A program made the position numbers and the translations under genes. Shown here in pieces: positions 43,065 to 50,976 of a DNA stretch of 64,000 nt. Below the pieces are notes generated by a model. That model worked only from the letters and a program-made list of their open reading frames with translations, searched no databases and was not told the origin of the DNA. The first letter of the stretch is position 1. Each line of letters begins with the position of its first letter. Source of the DNA: Kutzneria chonburiensis (GTDB lineage Bacteria > Actinomycetota > Actinomycetes > Mycobacteriales > Pseudonocardiaceae); contig NZ_CP097263.1 in the NCBI RefSeq assembly GCF_028622115.1, positions 8,432,001 through 8,496,000 of the forward strand, written 5' to 3'.

Positions 43065-43942
43065 TCGCCGACCGTGAGCGCACCGCCGAGCGCCTGCTCA
43101 AGTCGTCCGCCCACCGCTCGTACGATCCGGACGTCGACATCGACTGGGCCGCGGACCTGTTGCCCGACAAGTACTTCCTGCCCGCCCACCGGTCCTCTTT
43201 GTACGGAACTCCCTTGTGGGACGGCCTTTCCTTCGAGCAGCAGATCGAGCTCACCCGCCATGAGCTGGCCAGCATCGCCAGTGTCGGCATCTGGTTCGAG
43301 GTGATCCTGATGGAGCTCCTCGTCCGCCACTCCTACAACGCGGATCCGTTGACGCGGCACACCCAGTACGCCCTCACCGAGGTGGCCGACGAGTGCCGGC
43401 ATTCGGTGATGTTCGCCCGTCTCATCGAGAAGGTCGGCTGTCCCGCCTATGGCCCCGGCCAGACCGCCCTGCGCCTGGGGCGCCTGTTCAAGACGATCGC
43501 CTTCGGCCCCTCCATGTTCGCCGGCATCCTCGTCGCCGAGGAGATCACCGACGCCCTCCAGCGCGAGTCCATGAACGATGCCTCCGTGCAGCCGCTGGTC
43601 CGCATGGTCAACCGCATCCATGTCATCGAGGAGGCCCGGCACGTCCGCTACGCCCGTGAGGAGGTCCTCCGCGACACTCCCGGGTTGTCCCGCGCCGCTT
43701 TGGCCTATCACCGCTTCATGCTTGCCCGCACCGCGTACGTCGTCACCCGCTCCTTGATCCACCCCCGCGTCTACAAGGCCGTCGGCCTCGATCCGTACGA
43801 GGCTCGCCGCGTCGCCCTGGCCAATCCCCACTACCAGGAAACGGTGCGCTGGGCCGGCTCCAAGCTGGTCTCGTTCCTCGACGAGAACAACCTCATCGCC
43901 GGCCCCAGCCGCAAGCTCTGGCAGGCGGTACACCTGGTCTGA
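43061..43942 (+). CDS. AurF-like diiron N-oxygenase-family protein (copy 2)
   Basis: 293 aa, paralogue of the gene at 41287. Diiron ligands retained at Glu68, Glu111, His114, Glu160 or Glu161, His187, Glu191 and His194. Differences cluster in the membrane-facing/substrate helix (GRLFKTIAFGPSMFAGILVA), suggesting a different substrate or heterodimer formation with copy 1. ATGA overlap with the hydrolase. No terminator is evident after it. Confidence 0.88.
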   Translation: MIADRERTAERLLKSSAHRSYDPDVDIDWAADLLPDKYFLPAHRSSLYGTPLWDGLSFEQQIELTRHELASIASVGIWFEVILMELLVRHSYNADPLTRHTQYALTEVADECRHSVMFARLIEKVGCPAYGPGQTALRLGRLFKTIAFGPSMFAGILVAEEITDALQRESMNDASVQPLVRMVNRIHVIEEARHVRYAREEVLRDTPGLSRAALAYHRFMLARTAYVVTRSLIHPRVYKAVGLDPYEARRVALANPHYQETVRWAGSKLVSFLDENNLIAGPSRKLWQAVHLV

Positions 43943-43957
43943 CCAGCCATTTCCCGG

Positions 43958-43984
43958 CCATCCACAGCCCCCGAGTTATCCACA
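43958..43984 (+). other. Pair of DnaA-box-like sites
   Basis: TTATCCACA (43976-43984) is a perfect DnaA consensus box; CCATCCACA (43958-43966), 18 bp upstream in the same orientation, matches 7 of 9. They sit between the AurF operon end and the convergent SDR gene. Two boxes are too few for an origin; a DnaA titration site or a relic of an HNH-endonuclease-type repeat is possible. Confidence 0.45.
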
Positions 43985-44073
43985 GGCGCCGGCTTTCCAA
44001 GATCTCCGTCCGCCCCTTCGCGGTAGAATGGAGCCGGGGTCGCCCCCTGGGTTGGGTCGGGGGCTGTGCCTGG

Positions 44074-44913
44074 TCAGCCGATCGCCTGGTGGTAGGTCTG
44101 ACCGCCGCTCAGGCCGAGCAGCCGGGCGACGGGCCGCTTCGACAGCGCCGTGGCGATCAGGTCGCCGATGCGAGGGGACAAGGCCTCGCCGAGCAGCAGG
44201 GAATTGGCCCGGCGGGGCATGACCACCCGGCGCTTCCCGCGGCGCACCGCGTCGACGACCCCGCGGGCGACGTCCTCGGCGGACAGCGGGGTCATGTAGC
44301 GGAAGGGCGGCGGCAGTTCGTCCGGGGTGGCGTCGCGCAGCAGGTCGGTGGCGGTGAGGGCGGGGTGGATCACCGAGACCCGGATGCCGCTGCCGGCGAG
44401 CTCCTGGCGAAGGCTGTCGGAGAAGGCGGAGACGCCGTGCATGACGATGGCGTAAGACCCAAACCGCGCAAAGGTCTTACGGCCCATCACCGAGGACATG
44501 TTGACGACGGTTGCGTCCGGCCGGAGCACCGGCAGCGCCCGCCTGGTCACGTCGATCATGCCGAACAGGCTGGCCCGCAACGTGTCCCGGACGTCGTCGG
44601 GGAAGGTCGGCGAGTCGATCCGGCCGACCTTGCCGATGCCGGCGTTGTTGACCAGCACGTCGATCCCGCCGAACCGGTCGGTGGCGGCGTCGACCAAGGC
44701 CGCCACGGCCTCGGGGGAGGTGACGTCGGTCGGCACGGCCAGCACCTCCGCGCCGAGCGCGTGGATCTCGCGCTCGACCTGGGCCAATCGCTCGGCCGAC
44801 CGCGCGGCGAGCACGACTCGGGCTCCCTCGTGGGCGAAGGCGAGCGCCACCGCTCGGCCGATGCCGCGAGAAGCGCCGGTCACAAGGACGACTTTGTCGG
44901 TGAAGGACGGCAT
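44074..44913 (-). CDS. SDR-family oxidoreductase with Met in place of the catalytic Lys
   Basis: 279 aa. Cofactor motif VTGASRGIGR (residues 11-20), NNAG (89-92) and VVNMSS (136-141) are classical. The active site reads Y154-A-I-V-M158 instead of YxxxK, so the Lys that lowers the Tyr pKa is missing; this may be a subfamily trait or loss of activity. ATG 44913 has AAGGAG 6-10 nt upstream. A 16-bp operator matching that of the neighbouring MarR gene lies just upstream (44924-44939). Function unknown. Confidence 0.85.
   Translation of the reverse strand: MPSFTDKVVLVTGASRGIGRAVALAFAHEGARVVLAARSAERLAQVEREIHALGAEVLAVPTDVTSPEAVAALVDAATDRFGGIDVLVNNAGIGKVGRIDSPTFPDDVRDTLRASLFGMIDVTRRALPVLRPDATVVNMSSVMGRKTFARFGSYAIVMHGVSAFSDSLRQELAGSGIRVSVIHPALTATDLLRDATPDELPPPFRYMTPLSAEDVARGVVDAVRRGKRRVVMPRRANSLLLGEALSPRIGDLIATALSKRPVARLLGLSGGQTYHQAIG
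44451..44481. repeat. Inverted repeat inside the SDR coding region
   Basis: CGTAAGACC (44451-44459) and GGTCTTACG (44473-44481) are exact complements around 13 nt, across the codons for the modified active site (Tyr154). The same GTAAGAC/GTCTTAC half-sites occur around the stop of the CitE-like gene (17671-17699). May be coincidence. Confidence 0.4.
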
Positions 44914-44923
44914 GATGACTCCT

Positions 44924-44939
44924 TGGTGTAGATACAACA
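44924..44939. promoter_or_regulatory. MarR operator upstream of the SDR gene
   Basis: TGGTGTA-GA-TACAACA, one mismatch from perfect symmetry, 11 nt upstream of the SDR start. It matches the operator in front of the MarR gene (45506-45521: TGTTGTA-CC-TACAACA). Confidence 0.65.
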
Positions 44940-45056
44940 TTGGGGTGGGCGGAGAGGTCGGGTGGCGGGCGGGGTGCGGGTCCAGCATGTGCGGGGTCTG
45001 GTGGGCGGCGGATCGGAGGAGTGGGACGGGGTGGAAGCGCCGGCGTCCGGTGGTGA

Positions 45057-45497
45057 CTAAGCGCCCGGGGCGTAGCCGAGGCCGGCGGCGATGTCCCGGA
45101 TCGCCTGCGCGCCGGCTGGGCCGAGCAGGTCCGAGGCCTCGCGCTGGGCCCGTCGCCAGGCGGGCATGACGGCCTTGATCTTGGTGTGGCCGGCGGGGGT
45201 GAGGGCGACCTCTCGGATGCCCTTGGCGTCGGATGACACGGCCTGGATCCAGCCGTGGTTGAGCAACAGGTTGAGGTTGCGGCTGACCGTCGACCGCTCC
45301 AGCTGCAGGATCTCGCCGAGCATGGACGGCGGGCACGGGCCGGCCTTGCCCAGCGCGGCCAGCAGGTTGACCTGGGCGATGGTCAGGCCGGAACCGCTGA
45401 GCGCCCCGTCGTAGAGGCCGGTCAGGGCGCGGCCGATGAGCCGGACTCGAACGGCCAGGCAATCGTCGACGATCTCATCGACAGCGGAGGTGCTCAC
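45057..45497 (-). CDS. MarR-family regulator
   Basis: About 146 aa starting MSTSAVDEIVDDCLAVRVRL. Winged HTH: LTIAQVNLLAALGKAGPCPP, SMLGEILQLERSTVSRNLNL, wing ending in KGIREVALTPAG. The GTG at 45497 is chosen because a longer frame (to 45533) would run through the operator at 45506-45521. Matched operators in front of it and of the SDR gene 140 nt downstream indicate autoregulation and control of the SDR. Ligand unknown. Confidence 0.85.
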   Translation of the reverse strand: MSTSAVDEIVDDCLAVRVRLIGRALTGLYDGALSGSGLTIAQVNLLAALGKAGPCPPSMLGEILQLERSTVSRNLNLLLNHGWIQAVSSDAKGIREVALTPAGHTKIKAVMPAWRRAQREASDLLGPAGAQAIRDIAAGLGYAPGA

Positions 45498-45505
45498 CGC
45501 ATCAG

Positions 45506-45521
45506 TGTTGTACCTACAACA
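45506..45521. promoter_or_regulatory. MarR autoregulatory operator
   Basis: Perfect 7-bp inverted repeat TGTTGTA-CC-TACAACA, ending 9 nt upstream of the MarR start codon. Confidence 0.75.
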
Positions 45522-45621
45522 AGGCGCTGTCAACTACCCGCCGGTGCCGAGTGGGTGAGGCCCGGGTTGAGACCGGTGCCGGGGTGTCGGCGGCCGGTGG
45601 TTGAGCTCAGTGCCGCAACGC

Positions 45622-46248
45622 TCAGTGCTGCAAGGGGAAGCCGCCGCCGATGCCGCGCCAGGCCAGGGTTGAGATCAGCGCGACGGCGTCCTCCTTGGAC
45701 ACCCGTCGGTCGGTGTCGAGCCAGAAACGGGCGGTGACCTGCGACAGACCGGTCAGGCCGACGGCGAGCAGGCGGGCGCGGTCACGGTCGAGGGCGGCGT
45801 CGGCCATGATCGTCTCGGTGATGGCGTCCACGCTGGCGGAGGTGGCGCGCTCGATGGCCTGCTGCACGGCGGGCTCGCCACGCAGGTCGGACTCGAAGAC
45901 CATGCGGTAGGCCTGGCCCTCGTTGTCGACGAAGTCGTAGAAGGCGCTGACCGCGGCCATCACCCGCTGCTTGTTGTCGGTGGTGGACTCCATGGCGGAG
46001 CGCACGGACGCGACGAGGGCGTCGACGTGGCTCTCCAACAGGGCGAGGTAGAGCTCGAGCTTGCCGGGGAAGTGCTGGTACAGCACGGGCTTGCTGACAC
46101 CGGCCCGCTCGGCGATCTCGTCCATGGCGGCGGCGTGGTAGCCGTTCGCCACGAACACGTCCTGCGCGGCGGCCAGCAGCTGGGCGCGCCGTGCCGACCT
46201 GGGCAGCCGCACACCACGCCCGATGCCCTGTTGTGCCGTCTCCGTCAT
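45622..46248 (-). CDS. TetR-family regulator
   Basis: 208 aa. HTH AMDEIAERAGVSKPVLYQHF, ligand domain with FYDFVDNEGQAYRMVFESDL, a pattern shared with the TetR gene at 41216, so the two are probably paralogues of the same subfamily. ATG 46248 follows GGGAGGCG. Divergent from an alpha/beta hydrolase gene; the 159-bp gap contains TTACTCGCCGGTA, a possible partial operator. Target unknown. Confidence 0.87.
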   Translation of the reverse strand: MTETAQQGIGRGVRLPRSARRAQLLAAAQDVFVANGYHAAAMDEIAERAGVSKPVLYQHFPGKLELYLALLESHVDALVASVRSAMESTTDNKQRVMAAVSAFYDFVDNEGQAYRMVFESDLRGEPAVQQAIERATSASVDAITETIMADAALDRDRARLLAVGLTGLSQVTARFWLDTDRRVSKEDAVALISTLAWRGIGGGFPLQH

Positions 46249-46407
46249 CTCGCCTCCCGCCAGCGTCGCCCACCCTGATCGAGTCAGATCGGCGGGTGAC
46301 CAAACCTTACTCGCCGGTAGCGGCCTGTGGTGAGCTCCCTGGGGCCGGATATGTACAGAAGGTGTCGTAACTTCGCTCATCCGGTGAACAGCAGGCATCA
46401 TGGACGG

Positions 46408-47439
46408 ATGACGACCGTATCCGCGGCCGCGCCTCTCGGAGCCGGCATCCCGCTGACCCAGCCCGCGCGCCCACGGACGCAGGCGTTGACCACCGTGCCC
46501 CTGTCCAAGGCCCCGCTGCCCCCGCTCGACCTGTCGATCCCGCCGTGGCCGGGCCAGCAGATGACCTCGAACGACGTCACCCTGCACGTCCGGCGCACCC
46601 CGAGCCCGAGCCCGACCGCCCCGACGGCGGTCTTCGTGCACGGCCTCGGCGGCTCGTCGACCAACTGGACGGACCTGATGGGCCAGCTGTCCGGCCAGGT
46701 CAACGGCATCGCCATGGACCTGCCGGGTTTCGGCCGCACGCCGCCGCCGGCCGGCTACGACTTCAGCATGACCACGCACACCGACACCGTGGTCCGCTTC
46801 CTTGACGGCCTCGACGGCCCGGTCCACCTGTTCGGCAACTCGATGGGCGGCCTGATCTCGCTGGCCGTCGCGGCCCAGCGGCCGGATCTGGTGCGCTCGC
46901 TGACCCTGGTCTCGCCGGCGGTCCCGGACCTACGCCCCGATCCGCGGCGCTGCGCCAACCCGATGATGCCGCTGGCCTTCGTCCCGTTCATCGGGGCCCG
47001 CGTGCGCCGGCGGCTGGCCGAGCTGACGCCCCGCGAGCAGTCGATGCAGATCCTGCGCCTGTGCTTCGCCCGGCCCTCGGTCATCCCGGAGAACCGCATC
47101 GAGGAAGGCGTGCGCGAGACGATCGAGCGCAACGGCAACGCCTACTACAAGTCGGCCCTGGCGGCGACCACGATCGGGTTGATTCGATCTTGGTTGGCCC
47201 CGGCCCACCGGTCGATGTGGCGGGTGGTGCCCAAGGTCACGGCCCCCTCGCTGGTGGTGTGGGGCACCCAGGACCGACTGGTCAGCGTGCGCAAGGCGCC
47301 ACGGACCGCTCAGCTGCTGCAACAAGGCCGCCTGCTGGTCCTGCCCCGGGTCGGACACTGTGCCCAGATCGAACGTCCGGTCACGGTGGCCAGGGCCGTG
47401 CTGGGCATGTGGGAGGCCGTTGACCGGGGCCGGTGGTGA
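46408..47439 (+). CDS. Alpha/beta hydrolase
   Basis: 343 aa. HGLGGSSTNWTDLMGQL oxyanion region, DLPGFGRTPPP, nucleophile elbow HLFGNSMGGLISL (GNSMG), Asp in VVWGTQDRLVSV and His in RVGHCAQIERP. Pro-rich N-terminus of about 50 residues precedes the fold. The ATG at 46408 has CATCAT 6 nt upstream and no Shine-Dalgarno sequence. Likely controlled by the divergent TetR. Lipase/esterase or C-C hydrolase; not resolved. Confidence 0.86.
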   Translation: MTTVSAAAPLGAGIPLTQPARPRTQALTTVPLSKAPLPPLDLSIPPWPGQQMTSNDVTLHVRRTPSPSPTAPTAVFVHGLGGSSTNWTDLMGQLSGQVNGIAMDLPGFGRTPPPAGYDFSMTTHTDTVVRFLDGLDGPVHLFGNSMGGLISLAVAAQRPDLVRSLTLVSPAVPDLRPDPRRCANPMMPLAFVPFIGARVRRRLAELTPREQSMQILRLCFARPSVIPENRIEEGVRETIERNGNAYYKSALAATTIGLIRSWLAPAHRSMWRVVPKVTAPSLVVWGTQDRLVSVRKAPRTAQLLQQGRLLVLPRVGHCAQIERPVTVARAVLGMWEAVDRGRW

Positions 47440-47485
47440 GCCGAGCCTGCGTGGCGGGCCGTCACGGATATGGCACTCTGAGTCC

Positions 47486-48592
47486 GTGACTCGGACGACA
47501 CAGGAAGGCCGTGGCAGCGAGGGCAGCCCCGCGAAGCCCAGCAACGTGTCGCCGATCCGTCCGGCGGTGACCCGCCGTCCGTCCGAGGAGCGCTACAGCA
47601 GCGGCGGCCGCCGCACCGCGGCCCAGCCGCTGGCGGCCAAGTGGCGGCCGCAGCCCGACGACAAGGCCGAGCCCGGCCGGGGCAAGCCGCGCAAGGGTGT
47701 AAAGGGCTTCGCCGCGACGTACGGCTGGCGGGTGTACGCGCTGCCGGTGCTGGTCGTCGTGACGGCGCTGGTGGTGTTCAACGTGACCCGCGCGCCGGCC
47801 CCGGACACCAGCGGTGTCGACGGCCTGGCCGCGCAGAACACGGTCACGGCGACCTCCGGCCCGCCGGCCGCCACGGAGAACTCCGCCGTCCCGGTCGACC
47901 CCAAGACCGGCACCGCGGTGCTGCCACAGGGCGAGAACTTCCCGCAGGCCGGCAGCGGCACCTGGCACCTGGTGCCGGGCAGCGGCCAGAAGGTCGGCAA
48001 CGGGACGAAGCTCTACCACTACGCGATCGCCGTCGAGGACGGCATCGACCAGGCCGCCTACGGCGGCGACGACGCGTTCGCCAAGACGGTGGAGAACATC
48101 CTGTCCGATCCGCGCAGCTGGGTCGGCGGCGGCAAGATCTCGTTGCAGCGGGTCGGGCCGGAGTTCAAGAACCCGGACTTCGTGATCAGCCTGACCACGC
48201 CCAACACCGACCACCGGCCGGACATGTGCGGCTACCAGATCCAGTACGAGGCGTCCTGCTGGAACCCGAACTACGAGCGCGTCGTGATCAACCTGGCCCG
48301 CTGGATCCGGGGCGCGATGGCGTTCAACGGCGACATCGGCCTGTACCGCGAGTACGCCATCAACCACGAGGTCGGGCACGTGTTCGGCAACCCGCACGTC
48401 GGCTGCGGCAGCGACGGCGGGCTGGCGCCGGTGATGATGCAGCAGACCTTCGGCGTCTCCGACGACTACGTGTGGCAGCTCAACCAGGCCGACCCGTCCA
48501 ACAAGACGGCGGTGAGCAAGGACGGCAAGGTGTGCCGGCCCAACGCCTGGCCCAATCCCCAGGGCACGCCGGGCGGCCAGCCCGGCCAGTGA
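47486..48592 (+). CDS. DUF3152 membrane-anchored protein with a metzincin-type zinc motif
   Basis: 368 aa. A basic cytoplasmic N-terminus, one membrane helix (about 82-100, RVYALPVLVVVTALVVFNV), a linker, then an extracytoplasmic DUF3152 domain. It holds HEVGHVFGNPH at 294-304, which is HExxHxxGxxH, the zinc signature of metzincin proteases; the Cys residues (MCGYQI, SCW, GCG, VCRP) may form disulfides. Mycobacterial counterpart Rv3207c is annotated as a possible metalloprotease. GTG start. It directly precedes moeZ as in mycobacteria. Substrate unknown. Confidence 0.87.
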   Translation: MTRTTQEGRGSEGSPAKPSNVSPIRPAVTRRPSEERYSSGGRRTAAQPLAAKWRPQPDDKAEPGRGKPRKGVKGFAATYGWRVYALPVLVVVTALVVFNVTRAPAPDTSGVDGLAAQNTVTATSGPPAATENSAVPVDPKTGTAVLPQGENFPQAGSGTWHLVPGSGQKVGNGTKLYHYAIAVEDGIDQAAYGGDDAFAKTVENILSDPRSWVGGGKISLQRVGPEFKNPDFVISLTTPNTDHRPDMCGYQIQYEASCWNPNYERVVINLARWIRGAMAFNGDIGLYREYAINHEVGHVFGNPHVGCGSDGGLAPVMMQQTFGVSDDYVWQLNQADPSNKTAVSKDGKVCRPNAWPNPQGTPGGQPGQ

Positions 48593-48694
48593 CCTGTCCA
48601 ACCAGTGGGACGGGTTTCCCACCGGGAAGACAGTGGGGCAGGCTGGACGTTGAAGTGGGGGCAGGATGAATTCCCCTGCGTCGAGGAGGAGCAG

Positions 48695-49867
48695 ATGCCG
48701 CTTCCGCCGCTCGTTGAGCCAGCCGCGGAGCTGACCAAACAAGAGGTCGAGCGCTACAGCCGCCACCTGATCATCCCGGATGTCGGGGTGGACGGGCAGA
48801 AGCGGCTGAAGAACGCCAAGGTGCTGGTGGTCGGCGCCGGCGGCCTCGGCAGCCCGGCGCTGCTGTACCTGGCCGCCGCCGGTGTCGGCACGCTGGGCAT
48901 CGTGGAGTTCGACGTCGTCGACGAGTCCAACCTGCAGCGGCAGGTGATCCACGGGCAGTCCGACGTCGGACGGCCCAAGGCCGAGTCGGCCCGCGACTCG
49001 ATCGCCGAGATCAACCCGTTCGTCAAGGTCAACCTGCACCAGACGCACCTGAACTCGGAGAACGCGCTCGACATCTTCCGCGACTACGACCTGATCCTGG
49101 ACGGCACCGACAACTTCGCCACCAGGTACCTGGTCAACGACGCCGCGGTGCTGCTGGGCAAGCCCTACGTGTGGGGCTCGATCTTCCGGTTCGAGGGCCA
49201 GGTCAGCGTCTTCTGGGACGACGCGCCCAACGGCCAGGGGCTGAACTACCGCGACCTCTACCCGGAGCCGCCGCCTCCCGGCATGGTTCCCTCCTGCGCG
49301 GAGGGTGGCGTGCTGGGCGTGCTGTGCGCGTCCATCGGCTCGGTCATGGTGACCGAGGCGATCAAGCTGCTCACCGGCATCGGTGAGCCGCTGCTTGGCC
49401 GCCTCATGGTGTACGACGCGCTGGAGATGACCTACCGCACGATCAAGATCCGCAAGGATCCGGAGACCAAGCCGATCACCGAGCTGATCGACTACGAGGC
49501 GTTCTGCGGTGTCGTGTCCGACGACGCCCGGTCCGCCGCCGCCGGTCACACCATCACGCCGCTCGAGCTCAAGCAGAAGATCGACGCGGGTGACGACTTC
49601 CTGCTGGTCGACGTGCGGGAGCCGCACGAGTACGAGATCGTCAGGATCCCGGGCTCGGTGCTGATCCCCAAGGACCGGATCCTGTCCGGCGCGGCGTTCG
49701 CCGAGCTGCCGCAGGACAAGCCGCTGGTGCTGCACTGCAAGTCCGGCGCCCGGTCCGCGGAGGCGCTGGCCGCGCTGCACCAGGCCGGCTTCAAGGACGC
49801 CGTGCACGTCGGCGGTGGCGTGCTCGCGTGGGCCCGTGAGGTCGACCCGAGCCTGCCGACTTACTGA
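48695..49867 (+). CDS. moeZ: Sulfurtransferase/adenylyltransferase MoeZ (MoeB-rhodanese fusion)
   Basis: 390 aa. E1-like adenylation domain: GAGGLGSP (47-54) nucleotide loop, LDGTDNFATRYLVNDAA and Cys201 (MVPSCAEGG). C-terminal rhodanese domain (from about 285) with active-site Cys348 in HCKSGARS. It activates and sulfurates ubiquitin-like carriers (MoaD, CysO, ThiS) for molybdopterin, cysteine and other thio-biosyntheses. The ribosome binding site GGAGGAG precedes the ATG. Counterpart of Rv3206c (MoeB1). Confidence 0.95.
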   Translation: MPLPPLVEPAAELTKQEVERYSRHLIIPDVGVDGQKRLKNAKVLVVGAGGLGSPALLYLAAAGVGTLGIVEFDVVDESNLQRQVIHGQSDVGRPKAESARDSIAEINPFVKVNLHQTHLNSENALDIFRDYDLILDGTDNFATRYLVNDAAVLLGKPYVWGSIFRFEGQVSVFWDDAPNGQGLNYRDLYPEPPPPGMVPSCAEGGVLGVLCASIGSVMVTEAIKLLTGIGEPLLGRLMVYDALEMTYRTIKIRKDPETKPITELIDYEAFCGVVSDDARSAAAGHTITPLELKQKIDAGDDFLLVDVREPHEYEIVRIPGSVLIPKDRILSGAAFAELPQDKPLVLHCKSGARSAEALAALHQAGFKDAVHVGGGVLAWAREVDPSLPTY

Positions 49868-49878
49868 CGGTAATGGCC

Positions 49879-49924
49879 GTGAAGGGGCTTTCCCGCACTC
49901 CGAGTGCGGGAAAGCCCCCTTCAC
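49879..49924. terminator. GTGAAGGGG...CACTCCGAGTG palindrome (copy 2)
   Basis: Arms of 21 nt (49879-49899 and 49903-49924, one bulge) around CCG, beginning GTGAAGGGGCTTTCCCGCAC. Shares core and layout with 34711-34754. Located 12 nt after the moeZ stop. Confidence 0.75.
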
Positions 49925-49949
49925 GCCTTCAAAGACACCGCGAGGCCCC

Positions 49950-50052
49950 GCCGATGCTTTGCCCGGTTGGCGGATTTCGGCCGCCGCCAACCGACGCAAC
50001 CACCCAGTTCGGCTGATGCGGCGGCCGAAATCCGGCAAGGGCAAGGCATCGG
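49950..50052. repeat. Large imperfect inverted repeat behind moeZ
   Basis: Left arm 49950-49987 (GCCGATGC... ending GGATTTCGGCCGCCGC) and right arm 50018-50052 pair over about 35 nt with a few mismatches; the inner 16 bp (GGATTTCGGCCGCCGC) are perfect. The loop is 30 nt. It follows the terminator palindrome, so it is not needed for termination; a small mobile palindrome is plausible. Confidence 0.6.
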
Positions 50053-50142
50053 CCCCACAGGGGCCGAGCTCCGCGCGGCACGCGCGGCGAAAAGCACAGC
50101 GGTCCCCCAATTTCGGTGCCGTACAAGGTAGCGTCGCCGATT

Positions 50143-50940
50143 GTGACGACCTCCCCGCAGCCTCCCCCGCCGCACGTGTGCGCGGCCTTCGGCGCGCGGG
50201 GCAGCGAGCCGGAGCTGATCGACGGCGGCCCGATCTGGCGCTGTGGCGACGCGGCGATCCGCCCGGCGCCCAACCCGGCGGAAGCGGCCTGGGTGGCGCA
50301 GACGCTGGACGCGATCACCGTGGACAACCTGCGGCTGGGCCGACCGCTGCGCTCGACGGACGGCCGCTGGGTCGTCGGCGGCTGGTCGGCCACCCGTTAC
50401 CTGTCCGGCCGCGCCGAGCCCCGGCACGACGAGGTGGTTGCGGTCTCGGTGCGTCTGCACGGGGCCACCGACACCCTGAAGCGGCCGCGTTTTCTCGAAG
50501 CCCGCAAGGACGTCTTCGCCACCGCCGACCGCGCCGCCTGGGGCGAGGAACTGGTCGAGCTGGACCGCGACAAGGGCGGCCGCCTGTTCGAGCTGGTCAC
50601 GGCGTCCCGGGTGCCGATCGGGCTGAAGTCCCAGGTGGTGCACGGCGACCTGTTCGGCAACGTGCTGTTCGACGGCAAGGCGGCGCCGGCGCTGATCGAC
50701 TTCAACCCGTTCTGGCGGCCGCCGGAGTGGGCCGCGGCGGTGATCGTGGTCGACGCGCTGGCCTGGGGCGGCGCCGACGAGGGCATCCTCAAGCGCTGGG
50801 CGCACCTGGCGGAATGGTCGCAGGCCCTGGTCCGGGCGCTGCTGTTCCGGCTGGCCGTACACGCGCTGCACCCGCGCTCGACGCTCCAGTCGCTGCGCGG
50901 CCTTGAGCGGGCGACCACGCAGATCCTGGATCTGGTCTGA
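50143..50940 (+). CDS. TIGR02569-family phosphotransferase-like protein
   Basis: 265 aa. GARGSEPELIDGGPIWRCGD at the N-terminus and a kinase-like catalytic region VVHGDLFGNVLFDGKAAPAL followed by IDFNPFWRPPEW (HGD, N, and D), so it resembles aminoglycoside/choline kinases. Counterpart of Rv3205c. Activity unknown. GTG 50143 has TAGCGT (50129-50134) 8 nt upstream and no Shine-Dalgarno sequence. Confidence 0.85.
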   Translation: MTTSPQPPPPHVCAAFGARGSEPELIDGGPIWRCGDAAIRPAPNPAEAAWVAQTLDAITVDNLRLGRPLRSTDGRWVVGGWSATRYLSGRAEPRHDEVVAVSVRLHGATDTLKRPRFLEARKDVFATADRAAWGEELVELDRDKGGRLFELVTASRVPIGLKSQVVHGDLFGNVLFDGKAAPALIDFNPFWRPPEWAAAVIVVDALAWGGADEGILKRWAHLAEWSQALVRALLFRLAVHALHPRSTLQSLRGLERATTQILDLV

Positions 50941-50976
50941 CGCGCACCAGGTTTTGACCTGCGGTGGGAGCACCAC

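Noticed and set aside
43958-43984. Replication origin based on the DnaA boxes
   Set aside because: Only two boxes, no dnaA/dnaN neighbours and no AT-rich unwinding element.
45498-45533. A longer MarR start at 45533
   Set aside because: It would place the operator inside the coding region, whereas GTG 45497 leaves it in the promoter.
47462-50110. An 882-codon open frame on the minus strand opposite DUF3152 and moeZ
   Set aside because: It is a shadow of GC-rich plus-strand genes with clear domains; its own translation is Arg/Gly/Ala/His-rich and has no family signature.
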